From positions 1-10,378 of the forward strand of contig CAMYAU010000054.1 in NCBI GenBank assembly GCA_947253735.1: a stretch of 10,378 nucleotides of DNA, read 5' to 3'. Shown piece after piece: positions 1 through 6,530 of the stretch. The notes beneath the pieces are model-generated. The model made no database searches and had not been told where the DNA came from. It was given only the letters and a program-made list of their open reading frames with translations. The position numbers and the translations under genes are program-made. This stretch comes from an uncultured Varibaculum sp. GTDB taxonomy: Bacteria > Actinomycetota > Actinomycetes > Actinomycetales > Actinomycetaceae. Numbering within the stretch: position 1 is the first letter of the stretch; each line of letters starts with the position of its first letter.

Positions 1-776
1 AGCGCACCTCGAATCTGCTGCTCAAAGCGATTGAAGAACCGCCCCCGCGCACCGTCTGGCTACTGTGTACCACCCAACCTGGCGACGTGTTACCCACGAT
101 TCGTTCCCGGTGTCGCCACGTCAGCCTAGTTACCCCCACGGTGGAGGAAGTTACGCAGTTACTGATTGAGCGGGAGGGTATTGCCCCGCAGACAGCCCGC
201 CAGGCAGCAGCGATGTCTCAATCCCATATTGGGGTAGCGAAATCTTTAGCCCGCGATCCGGAGGAACTCGAGCGACGTAGAAAAATCTTGCTTTCTGCCA
301 CTACTACCTCCAGCGTGGGCGAGGCTGCGCTGCTGGCACAACAACTGGTAGAGGCAGCGAAAGCGGATGCTAGTAAACGGGCGGAAGAAAAAGATCAGCA
401 GGAACTGGCGCAGTTACGGCGCTCTCTGGGATATGACCAGGAGGACGGACGCTTACCACCAGCTTTAAAGGCTCAGGAAACCGCATTGAAAGCGGATCAA
501 AAGCGGCGTTCCACCCGCTATCTTCGTGACAGTCTCGACCGAGTATTGCTTAATCTTTTAGGGTTTTATCGCGATGTTTATCTGTTGCAAAGCGGTGCCG
601 AGGTGCCTCTAATTAACGTTGACTTATCGGAAACTATTATGCAGTTGGCAAAGGGTTCCTCACCGGGGCGTACTATACAACGTCTAGACGCGATACGCAG
701 CGCCAGGCGGCGTCTCGCGGCAAATGTGACGCCGCTACTCACTATGGAAGCAATGATGATGGATTTGAGGCAGTAG
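1..776 (+). CDS. holB: DNA polymerase III subunit delta' (clamp loader), 3' part
   Basis: This is the C-terminal 257 residues of the delta' subunit of the clamp loader, which helps load the sliding clamp onto primed DNA during replication. The frame is open from base 3, so the gene starts upstream of the window. The visible part begins inside the AAA+ domain with the segment LLLKAIEEPPPRTVWLLCTT, which matches the sensor-1 region of delta'/DnaX proteins. It is followed by DVLPTIRSRCRHV, which carries the conserved SRC (arginine-finger) motif at about bases 105-113. The remainder is the lid and the helical collar domain, with a charged, probably helical insert (AEEKDQQELAQLRRS). It ends in TAG at 774-776, 3 nt before the next ATG, so the downstream lipoprotein gene is probably co-transcribed. 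The ATG/GTG starts inside the visible region are not real starts because the family motif extends upstream of them. Family assignment is firm. Confidence 0.93.
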   Translation, partial: RTSNLLLKAIEEPPPRTVWLLCTTQPGDVLPTIRSRCRHVSLVTPTVEEVTQLLIEREGIAPQTARQAAAMSQSHIGVAKSLARDPEELERRRKILLSATTTSSVGEAALLAQQLVEAAKADASKRAEEKDQQELAQLRRSLGYDQEDGRLPPALKAQETALKADQKRRSTRYLRDSLDRVLLNLLGFYRDVYLLQSGAEVPLINVDLSETIMQLAKGSSPGRTIQRLDAIRSARRRLAANVTPLLTMEAMMMDLRQ

Positions 777-779
777 TTC

Positions 780-2345
780 ATGGTTAAACAAAAAATGTCG
801 ATACTGCTAGCAATGCTATTTGCGCTTAGTTTGACGCTATCTGCCTGTAGCATCGGGGGTAAAACTCATCCCCAAGTAGCCCCTTCCGCGTCCTCAAAAA
901 CTAATTCTTTAACTGGGCAAAACCCGGCGATCCCTTCGGGTCTGGAGCGCTACTATCAGCAAAAAGTTTCGTGGGTTGAGTGTGAAGAAAGTGAATTTAA
1001 AAATTATCAATGCGCGAAAGTAAAAGTACCTTTAGATTACTCTAATACCCAGAAGACGGATATTGAGTTGTCGCTGGCGCGCGCTAAGGCTAGCGGGAAA
1101 AAATTGGGGAGCCTGCTGATCAACCCGGGAGGACCGGGAGGTTCCGGTGTTGATCTGCTAAAAAATTCGAAAGATATGTTTTCTCAGCAGGTCTTTTCTT
1201 CCTTCGACGTGGTGGGGTTTGATCCGCGGGGAGTATCTCGTTCGCATCCTTTAGAGTGCACTACGGATCGGCAAAAGGACGAGTCTTTAGCCGAAAGCCT
1301 AGATTTAGCTACTGCCGCGGGTCGGGAACGTTCGGTTGCGGATATGAAAGAGTTTGCCCAGCGTTGCCAAGAAAAAAACGGTGATTTGGCGCGGTATCTA
1401 GACACTGTGTCGGCAGCGCGAGATTTAGATATTCTGCGTGCTGTACTCGGGGATAAAAAACTTTCCTACCTGGGATATTCCTACGGATCGTTCCTGGGGA
1501 CCACCTATGCGCAGCTATTTCCGAAGAATGTTGGTCGCCTGGTGCTTGATGGAATATTGGACGGGTCCTATTCCTTTGGGCAGGTTTCCTTAGCGCAGGC
1601 CAAAGGGTTCGAGGCAGCCTTTGCTAATTTTGCCTCCTGGTGCGCGCGAGAAGCGAAAAGTTGCCCTTGGGATACTAAAGAGGACGGCCTAAAACGTTTG
1701 AAAAAGTTTTTTACCGCCGCCGATTCCTCCCCGATTCCCACTAAAGATTCTTCTCGCCCCCTCAATGGGGCTCTAGCATTTGGGGCAGCAATCGGGATGC
1801 TCTATTACGAAACGCTTTATCCGTCCTTGTTAGAGGCATTACAAGCGGCGTTTAAGGGCGATGGTGCCCCCCTCTTGAAGGTTTCGGATTTGTTTAATCA
1901 GCGCGGTTCCGACGGAAAATTTAAGGATAATTCCCAGGATGCCTTTATGGCGATTAACGGCGCTGATTATCCGGTGCAGGGAGATAAAGCAGATTGGGAT
2001 CGACGCGGGAAAAAACTGGTGCGGGATTTCCCCTTGATGGGGTCTTCGATGGCCTATGGGGAGTATGCATTGGCAGCCTGGCCTTGGAAGTCTACCGCGA
2101 AACGGGAAAAAGTAAAGATCGAGGGGGTCCAACCGATTTTACTGGTGGGTAACAGTAACGACCCGGCCACGCCCTATGAGATGGCACAATCGGTGCATCG
2201 ACAATTACCTAACTCGCGGCTGCTGACTTGGAAATCATATTCCCACACCGCCTACGGTCTAGGTTCGGAGTGCGTAGCAGAAACGGTAGATAAATACCTG
2301 GTGGCGGGAGTGTTACCAGATAGCGATATCACCTGTGATGATTAA
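780..2345 (+). CDS. Lipoprotein alpha/beta-hydrolase, tripeptidyl-aminopeptidase (TAP) type
   Basis: A 521-residue exported serine hydrolase of the peptidase S33 / TAP-like family, probably anchored on the outer face of the membrane and removing short peptides from N-termini of substrates. The signal peptide is MVKQKM plus a hydrophobic core and ends in the lipobox LSAC (Cys23). A Ser/Thr-rich linker follows to about residue 50. The oxyanion-hole loop is GGPGGSG (117-123), the nucleophile elbow is GYSYG (Ser234), the acid is probably Asp461 in GNSNDPATP, and the base is His489 in SYSHTAYG. The last two lie in a C-terminal TAP-like segment. All three catalytic residues are therefore present and the length is normal for actinobacterial members. 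The ATG at 780 has a GAGG 9 nt upstream; the ATG at 795 has no such site. The gene follows holB by 3 nt and precedes crcB by 18 nt. The real substrate cannot be read from sequence; an esterase or proline iminopeptidase activity is the alternative. Confidence 0.88.
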   Translation: MVKQKMSILLAMLFALSLTLSACSIGGKTHPQVAPSASSKTNSLTGQNPAIPSGLERYYQQKVSWVECEESEFKNYQCAKVKVPLDYSNTQKTDIELSLARAKASGKKLGSLLINPGGPGGSGVDLLKNSKDMFSQQVFSSFDVVGFDPRGVSRSHPLECTTDRQKDESLAESLDLATAAGRERSVADMKEFAQRCQEKNGDLARYLDTVSAARDLDILRAVLGDKKLSYLGYSYGSFLGTTYAQLFPKNVGRLVLDGILDGSYSFGQVSLAQAKGFEAAFANFASWCAREAKSCPWDTKEDGLKRLKKFFTAADSSPIPTKDSSRPLNGALAFGAAIGMLYYETLYPSLLEALQAAFKGDGAPLLKVSDLFNQRGSDGKFKDNSQDAFMAINGADYPVQGDKADWDRRGKKLVRDFPLMGSSMAYGEYALAAWPWKSTAKREKVKIEGVQPILLVGNSNDPATPYEMAQSVHRQLPNSRLLTWKSYSHTAYGLGSECVAETVDKYLVAGVLPDSDITCDD

Positions 2346-2363
2346 AGACAAAGGGTTTAGTCG

Positions 2364-2882
2364 ATGAATAAACGTAATGATCCGGCCCAGCATCCTGCCC
2401 GGAGGGTGGGGGCTGATGCTGCGGCTATTTTTGTAGGTGGCATGGCGGGGACCTGGGCCCGCTGGGGTTTGGACACCTGGACCCTACCGTTTTCAAAAAC
2501 TTATTTTGCATGGTCGGCGCTAAGTTTTGGAGTGATTGCCGCTAATCTTTTGGGGGCTTTCCTGCTGGGGTATTTCAAAACACGGGCTAATCGGAAAGGA
2601 ACTGGCCTACACCGTTTGGGAACTCCGGTAAAACTGGGGATCACCACCGGGTTTTTAGGAGCTTTCACCACTTTTTCGGCTTTCGGAATCTCCGCGGTTA
2701 GTGGCGGGGTTCCAGGTCTAGATCGTGGCTTTTGGGCACTAAACGGCCAGTTTTATCCTGCCGCTACTTTAGCGATAATTCTGCTGGTGATCGGGGTGGT
2801 ACTAGCTGGTCTTGGGTATCGGATGGCGACTAAAGACGCCCCGGGAGGACGCGCCAAGAGCGGACGTGGGCAGGAGCGATAA
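2364..2882 (+). CDS. crcB: Fluoride channel subunit CrcB/Fluc, first of a pair
   Basis: A 172-residue, four-helix membrane protein of the CrcB/Fluc family, which exports fluoride passively and protects against its toxicity. Family signatures are GGMAGTWARWG (25-35), the TM2 asparagine in ANLLGAFLLG (Asn61) and the TM3 break motif GFLGAFTTFSAF (96-107), which contains the phenylalanines that line the fluoride pathway. It is longer than a typical single CrcB (about 125 residues) because both ends are extended: a basic N-terminus (MNKRN..ARR) and a basic C-terminal tail after residue 155. The basic residues lie at both termini and in the TM2-TM3 loop (KTRANRKG), which predicts an N-in/C-in topology. 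The start ATG has AAAGGG 8 nt upstream. Its TAA overlaps the ATG of the next crcB by one base (TAATG), so the two are translationally coupled. There is no room for a fluoride riboswitch in the 18-nt gap before it. Confidence 0.9.
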   Translation: MNKRNDPAQHPARRVGADAAAIFVGGMAGTWARWGLDTWTLPFSKTYFAWSALSFGVIAANLLGAFLLGYFKTRANRKGTGLHRLGTPVKLGITTGFLGAFTTFSAFGISAVSGGVPGLDRGFWALNGQFYPAATLAIILLVIGVVLAGLGYRMATKDAPGGRAKSGRGQER

Positions 2883-3271
2883 TGGGTGGATTAGGTTTTG
2901 TGCTGTCGCTAGGAGCGGCGGGCGGAGTGGGCGCGCTTTGCCGTTGGGGAATCGACGTGACTTGGCTAAAGCTAGAAAAACGTCACCCTGCTGGAGGTAT
3001 TGCCCTGGTGAACGTGTTGGCTTGCCTGTTGGGCGGGATGCTGATTGCAGCCGTGACCAGTGGTGATCTGCGTTCTGATAGCCGAGTCTATGCCATATTA
3101 GCCACCGGATTTTTGGGTGGGTTCTCCACTTTCTCTACTTTTGTGCTCGATATTTTTTCGGTTACGGAGCGGGGAAATTGGCGCCGCGCCTGGGGGGCTT
3201 TGTTCTTCGTGTGGGGAGTATCGCTGCTGGCAGCGGTAGCCGGGTTAGTTATCGGTAGTTTCCTGTTTTGA
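2882..3271 (+). CDS. crcB: Fluoride channel subunit CrcB/Fluc, second of a pair
   Basis: A 129-residue four-helix CrcB/Fluc protein, the usual family length. It has GGVGALCRWGID (14-25), Asn44 in TM2 (ALVNVLAC) and the TM3 motif GFLGGFSTFSTF (76-87). Positive charges sit in the TM1-TM2 loop (WLKLEKRH) and the TM3-TM4 loop (ERGNWRR), while the short termini carry none. This predicts N-out/C-out, opposite to the preceding CrcB. In organisms with two adjacent crcB genes the products are known to form an antiparallel heterodimeric channel, and this pair fits that arrangement. The start is supported by AGGAG at 2872-2876, 5 nt before the ATG, and by overlap with the upstream stop codon. No clear intrinsic terminator follows; the next gene is tRNA-Pro about 115 nt downstream. 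Confidence 0.9.
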   Translation: MGGLGFVLSLGAAGGVGALCRWGIDVTWLKLEKRHPAGGIALVNVLACLLGGMLIAAVTSGDLRSDSRVYAILATGFLGGFSTFSTFVLDIFSVTERGNWRRAWGALFFVWGVSLLAAVAGLVIGSFLF

Positions 3272-3344
3272 TTTTTTAGGGCAAAGATTTCTGGTTGCAG
3301 TTACGACTTTTATGTGACATCCGCCGGAATCTGGGCAGGTGATT

Positions 3345-3373
3345 TTTAGATTTACCGAGGGTCTGCCTACAAT
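3345..3373 (+). promoter_or_regulatory. Probable promoter of tRNA-Pro
   Basis: TTTAGA (3345-3350) and TACAAT (3368-3373) are separated by 17 bp and lie 12 nt upstream of the tRNA 5' end. The -10 element is close to consensus (TATAAT with one change) and the -35 is weaker (4 of 6). Position and spacing are right for an independent tRNA promoter. The rest of 3272-3385 shows nothing else I can name. Confidence 0.5.
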
Positions 3374-3385
3374 ATGGGAGTTACG

Positions 3386-3460
<75 letters not shown>

Positions 3461-3471
3461 GAGCGAGACCG

Positions 3472-3510
3472 AAAGGGAGAGAAACGAAAGTTTTTCTCCC
3501 TTTTGTGTTG
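3472..3510 (+). terminator. Intrinsic terminator of tRNA-Pro
   Basis: A 14-bp stem is formed by AAAGGGAGAGAAAC (3472-3485) and GTTTTTCTCCCTTT (3490-3503), with one G-T pair and a GAAA tetraloop. It is followed by a T-rich tail (3501-3510, TTTTGTGTTG). Position right after the tRNA supports termination of that transcript. The stem is nearly symmetric, but the T-rich side lies downstream on the + strand. Confidence 0.85.
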
Positions 3511-3726
3511 AGCGAGGAAGGGGTCGTAGGCGACCAGCCGAATGCCCTTGCTCTTCTGTTTCTAGGGCGGGCATGTATAAAACCTTAAAATCCCTAGTCA
3601 AACCAAGAAAAACAGCGATTCTGTACACACATTTTGGGTATTAACCCAAATTATTCTTAACCAACGTAGTCCCTAATCAGCACCCAAAAATACAACAACT
3701 TTATTCACCTAATTCGGTATTTTTGC
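3511..3726. other. Non-coding AT-rich spacer between tRNA terminator and operon promoter
   Basis: No convincing gene is visible here. It holds a small GGTCG-TAGG-CGACC hairpin (3522-3535), paired CTAGGG (3562-3567) and CCCTAG (3592-3597), an 18-bp inverted repeat (3633-3650, listed separately) and CAAAAATAC (3685-3693) facing GTATTTTTG (3717-3725). The second half is clearly richer in A and T than the surrounding genes, as expected for a region upstream of a regulated promoter. A 3' remnant of an integrated element next to the tRNA is possible, but I see no direct repeat of the tRNA end. Confidence 0.5.
3633..3650. repeat. Inverted repeat TTTGGGT-ATTA-ACCCAAA
   Basis: Two 7-nt arms are perfectly complementary around a 4-nt centre and are followed by a moderately T-rich stretch. 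It could be a weak terminator that blocks residual read-through into the sugar operon, or a protein-binding palindrome. The sequence alone does not decide between these. Confidence 0.4.
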
Positions 3727-3740
3727 TATGAACGTTCATA
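3727..3740. promoter_or_regulatory. Upstream operator, LacI-family type (perfect palindrome)
   Basis: TATGAACGTTCATA is a perfect 14-bp palindrome with a central CG, typical of LacI/GalR-family operators. It ends 7 bp before the -35 box of the sugar-operon promoter. The same core recurs 34 bp downstream. The cognate regulator gene is not in the window; a repressor relieved by the imported sugar is the natural inference. Confidence 0.75.
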
Positions 3741-3747
3741 AAGTGCC

Positions 3748-3776
3748 TTGACATCCTAATTGTGAACGTTCATAAT
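3748..3776 (+). promoter_or_regulatory. Sigma-70-type promoter of the sugar ABC/glycosidase operon
   Basis: A consensus -35 box TTGACA (3748-3753), a 17-bp spacer and CATAAT (3771-3776) as -10. Transcription should begin near 3783, giving a leader of about 60 nt before the binding-protein gene. Operator copies sit just upstream of the -35 and directly over the spacer and -10, so this strong promoter is probably kept shut by a repressor. Confidence 0.82.
3761..3774. promoter_or_regulatory. Downstream operator overlapping the -10 box
   Basis: TGTGAACGTTCATA has the perfect core TGAACGTTCA (3763-3772) and one mismatched pair in the flanks. It covers the end of the spacer and most of the -10 box, so a bound protein would block RNA polymerase. 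Its centre lies 34 bp from the upstream copy, about three helical turns, which would put both on the same face of the DNA. Confidence 0.75.
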
Positions 3777-3803
3777 ATGACTATTGACTTCCGATCCCGG
3801 AGG

Positions 3804-3824
3804 TTGGAACTCTAAGAGTCCCAA
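3804..3824 (+). promoter_or_regulatory. Leader hairpin upstream of the binding-protein RBS
   Basis: TTGG-A-ACTC (3804-3812) pairs with GAGT-C-CCAA (3816-3824) around a TAA loop, with a single A-C mismatch. It ends 6 nt before the AAGGAG ribosome binding site (3831-3836). It may stabilise the mRNA 5' end or keep the RBS accessible. A functional role is inference. Confidence 0.4.
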
Positions 3825-3843
3825 AGTTCAAAGGAGAACGATT

Positions 3844-4998
3844 ATGAAGAGAAGGCTATTACTTATCGCTGCTGCCTTCGCGATTCTCGGCAGTACCGCG
3901 GCCTGCACAGTTGAATCTGCAAGCAGTGAGAAAACCGACACCCATGTCGCTGGCAAGGCGGACGCCGCCCTGAAAGAACTAGAAGGGAAGGTGCTCAGCA
4001 AAGGTCCCCACGGGGAAACCCCGGTAACCGCTAAAGCTGTTGAACTCAGTGATGAAGAAGTTGCACAGGTTAAAGGGAAAAAGGCCACCGCTGCTCTCGT
4101 GATGCACTACGCGGGTAACGACTGGGCTAATGCTCAGATCGCTGGACTCAAGGCTGAATTTGCCCGGTTAGGAATCGATGTTATCGCCGTAACCGATGCG
4201 AACTTTAATCCGGGTCAACAGGTCTCCAACATCGAGACAGTTCTTGCCAAGCACCCCGATATCGTAGTTTCTATTCCCACCGATCCGGTGGCTACCGCCG
4301 GAGCGTACCGCAAGGTTGCAGAAAGCGGCGCGAAGCTCGTTTTCATGGACAATGTCCCCGAAGGATTGAAAGCTGGCGTGGACTACGAATCAGTAGTGAG
4401 CGCAGATAACTTCGGTAATGGGGTAGTCTCTGCCCACCTGTTGGCTAAGGCCCTCGACGGTAAGGGCGAAATCGGCGTTATCTACCACTCTGCTGACTTC
4501 TTTGTCACCCGCCAACGTTACGAAGGCTTCCTTAAGGTCATCAAGGAAGAATATCCAGATATCAAGATTGTAAAGGAACAGGGTATCGGTGGTCCTGACT
4601 TCGCCGGTGACGCACAGAAGGTAGCCGACGCGATGATCAGCCAGAACCCCAAGCTAGCCGGTATCTGGGCGGTCTGGGATGTCCCAGCCGAAGGTGTGAT
4701 GGCGGCTGCTCGTTCTGCAGGTCGCAATGACCTCAAGATCGCTACCGAGGATCTCGGGACAAACGTTGCAATTGCCTTGGCCCAAGATCAGCTAGTAGTA
4801 GGGCTCGGTGCTCAGCAGCCTTACCAACAGGGTGTTGCCGAGGCACGTATCGCTGCCGGAGCTCTGCTTGGAAAGAAGGCTCCGTCCTATGTCGCGCTCA
4901 ACGCTCTGCCCGTAACTCACCAGAACGTACTGGAAGCCTGGAAGCAGGTATACAACTCTGAGCCTCCGGCAGATCTGAAGAAAGCGATGAAGAAGTGA
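3844..4998 (+). CDS. CUT2-family sugar ABC transporter substrate-binding lipoprotein
   Basis: A 384-residue solute-binding protein of the RbsB-like type (Peripla_BP_4), which captures a sugar outside the cell and delivers it to the permease encoded two genes later. The signal peptide MKRRLLLIAAAFAILGSTAAC ends in a lipobox with Cys21, so the protein is membrane-tethered. A linker of about 55 residues leads to the first strand of the binding fold (ATAALVMHY, 81-89). Typical features follow: NDWANAQ (92-98), VSIPTDP (142-148), FMDN (167-170), SADNFGNG (186-193) and the hinge region near 277-303. Aromatic residues Trp94, Trp275, Trp278 and Tyr327 are candidates for sugar stacking. I chose ATG 3844 because AAGGAG lies 7 nt upstream and the signal peptide starts there. 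An in-frame TTG at 3784 sits at the likely transcription start and would place a polar stretch ahead of the signal peptide. It is the first gene of the operon. The substrate is not determinable; a galactoside or related sugar is suggested by the downstream glycosidase. Confidence 0.9.
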   Translation: MKRRLLLIAAAFAILGSTAACTVESASSEKTDTHVAGKADAALKELEGKVLSKGPHGETPVTAKAVELSDEEVAQVKGKKATAALVMHYAGNDWANAQIAGLKAEFARLGIDVIAVTDANFNPGQQVSNIETVLAKHPDIVVSIPTDPVATAGAYRKVAESGAKLVFMDNVPEGLKAGVDYESVVSADNFGNGVVSAHLLAKALDGKGEIGVIYHSADFFVTRQRYEGFLKVIKEEYPDIKIVKEQGIGGPDFAGDAQKVADAMISQNPKLAGIWAVWDVPAEGVMAAARSAGRNDLKIATEDLGTNVAIALAQDQLVVGLGAQQPYQQGVAEARIAAGALLGKKAPSYVALNALPVTHQNVLEAWKQVYNSEPPADLKKAMKK

Positions 4999-6530
4999 GT
5001 GCCGCTACCCCCACCGTAAAGGGAGCAACCAGCTCGGAACCTCTAGTGAGCATGAGGGGGATCCAGAAATCCTTCTCTGGTGTGAAGGTTCTCGACGACG
5101 TGGACTTTGAAATCCTTCCTGGAGAAGTTCACGCTCTGGCCGGTGGTAATGGCGCCGGGAAGTCGACGCTGATGAAGATCCTCCAGGGGGTCTACTCCCT
5201 GGACAAGGGAACCATCGAGATCGCTGGTAAACCCTGCCACTTCAGCAATATCCATGACGCTAAGCGAGCCGGATTGGGGATGGTCTTCCAAGAGTTTAGC
5301 TTGGTGTCAACCCTGACTGTCGCACAAAACATTTTCCTCAATGAGGAACCCCGTAGCGGGGGCGTGATTGATGATCGGCAGATGGTTCGTCGGGCCCGGG
5401 AGATATTCGAGCGCATGCAGGTCAAGGTGGATCCTACCGCGACTATGTCCTCGCTATCCACGGCCTACTGGCAGTTGACTGAGATCGCGAAGGCATTGGC
5501 CGAGGACGCACGAGTACTGATCATGGACGAGCCTACCGCCGCTCTTGCTCAGCAGGAGGCTAAGTCCCTGTTCGATCTAATCGAACGGCTCACTGACGAA
5601 GGTATTTCGATCGTCTATATCTCCCACCGGATGGAGGAGGTCTACCAAATCGCGGATCGCATCACGATTCTGCGCAATGGTAAGCATCTCCTGACCTCTC
5701 CGTTATCTGAGATCACCCCGGAGAAAATAGTCGAAGGTATCGTCGGGCGAACCGTCGCCATGGCGGCGCCGCCGCGTCGGGTCTGTTCCGAACGTCCCGT
5801 GGTGCTTTCGGTGGAGGGTCTGGCCGCAGAGAACGGACTTCATGATGTGGCCTTCGAGGTCCGTGAGGGCGAGGTCGTAGGTTTAGCTGGCCTGATGGGA
5901 TCTGGTCGTACTGAACTGGCCCGCACGTTGTTCGGTATCGATAAAATCACCGCTGGCACCGTGCGTATCGATGGGCACGAGGTGAAGATTAGTAAACCCG
6001 GGGATGCGCTGGCACACGGTTTGGTGCTAGTTCCCGAGGACCGTCGCCTCCAAGGTCTGGTACTAGGGCACTCAGTTAACAGCAACCTGCAGTTGCCTCA
6101 CGTGTCCGATCATTCCCGTGGCGGCTGGGTCAATGACCGCGCCCTGCGTGGCTTGGCCCGCAAGCTGGTCGAAGAGTTCCGTATTAAGGTGGCACGTCCC
6201 GAGGCGCCTGCCTCCCTGCTATCCGGCGGTAACCAACAAAAAATTGTGCTTGCCAAATGGATCAGTCGTAACCCACGAGTCCTGGTGATGGACGAGCCTA
6301 CCGCCGGTGTCGACATCGGCACCAAGGCCGAAATTATCGAGACTATACGTAACTTTGCGGCTGAAGGCCATGCGGTTCTCGTTATCTCCTCTGAATACCC
6401 CGAACTACTCGCCATGAGCGATCGCCTGCTCCTGATGCGCGAGTCCACCGTCGAGCGCGAACTCGACGCATCCGAAACAACTGACGAGCAGGCACTCGAA
6501 CTGGCAGTTCAAGGAGTGAACCATGAGTGA
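4995..6530 (+). CDS. CUT2-family sugar ABC transporter ATP-binding protein (two NBDs)
   Basis: A 511-residue ATPase of the RbsA/MglA type that powers sugar import, with two fused nucleotide-binding domains. NBD1 has Walker A GGNGAGKST (50-58), Q-loop Gln99, a signature-like LSTAYWQ (154-160), Walker B VLIMDEP (174-180) and switch His211. NBD2 has a degenerate Walker A, GLMGSGRT (299-306, Arg in place of Lys), a canonical signature LSGGNQQ (409-415) and Walker B VLVMDEP (429-435). In the composite dimer, site 1 is complete. Site 2 combines the degenerate P-loop with the non-canonical LSTAYWQ and is probably non-hydrolytic, as is common in this family. The GTG start overlaps the upstream stop as GTGA (4995-4998), so translation is coupled. 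There is no strong RBS of its own; a later ATG at 5052 is less likely because of the coupling. It overlaps the permease gene by 8 nt. Confidence 0.93.
   Translation: MSAATPTVKGATSSEPLVSMRGIQKSFSGVKVLDDVDFEILPGEVHALAGGNGAGKSTLMKILQGVYSLDKGTIEIAGKPCHFSNIHDAKRAGLGMVFQEFSLVSTLTVAQNIFLNEEPRSGGVIDDRQMVRRAREIFERMQVKVDPTATMSSLSTAYWQLTEIAKALAEDARVLIMDEPTAALAQQEAKSLFDLIERLTDEGISIVYISHRMEEVYQIADRITILRNGKHLLTSPLSEITPEKIVEGIVGRTVAMAAPPRRVCSERPVVLSVEGLAAENGLHDVAFEVREGEVVGLAGLMGSGRTELARTLFGIDKITAGTVRIDGHEVKISKPGDALAHGLVLVPEDRRLQGLVLGHSVNSNLQLPHVSDHSRGGWVNDRALRGLARKLVEEFRIKVARPEAPASLLSGGNQQKIVLAKWISRNPRVLVMDEPTAGVDIGTKAEIIETIRNFAAEGHAVLVISSEYPELLAMSDRLLLMRESTVERELDASETTDEQALELAVQGVNHE

Noticed and set aside
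619..679. Promoter-like TTGACT and TTGGCA boxes near the end of holB
   Set aside because: Spacings to the nearest TATTAT or TACTAT are about 10 and 20 bp, outside the usual range, so a dedicated hydrolase promoter is not supported.
1326..1333. GAACGTTC inside the hydrolase gene, matching the operator core
   Set aside because: It lacks the flanking T/A positions, is a single copy within a coding region and has no nearby promoter; likely chance.
3511..3726. CRISPR array, attachment-site duplication or IS remnant in the spacer
   Set aside because: No regularly spaced direct repeats, no copy of the tRNA 3' end and no transposase fragments were seen.
3784..3843. In-frame TTG start 20 codons upstream of the binding-protein ATG
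   Set aside because: It falls at the expected transcription start, has no ribosome binding site, and would put a polar stretch before the signal peptide.
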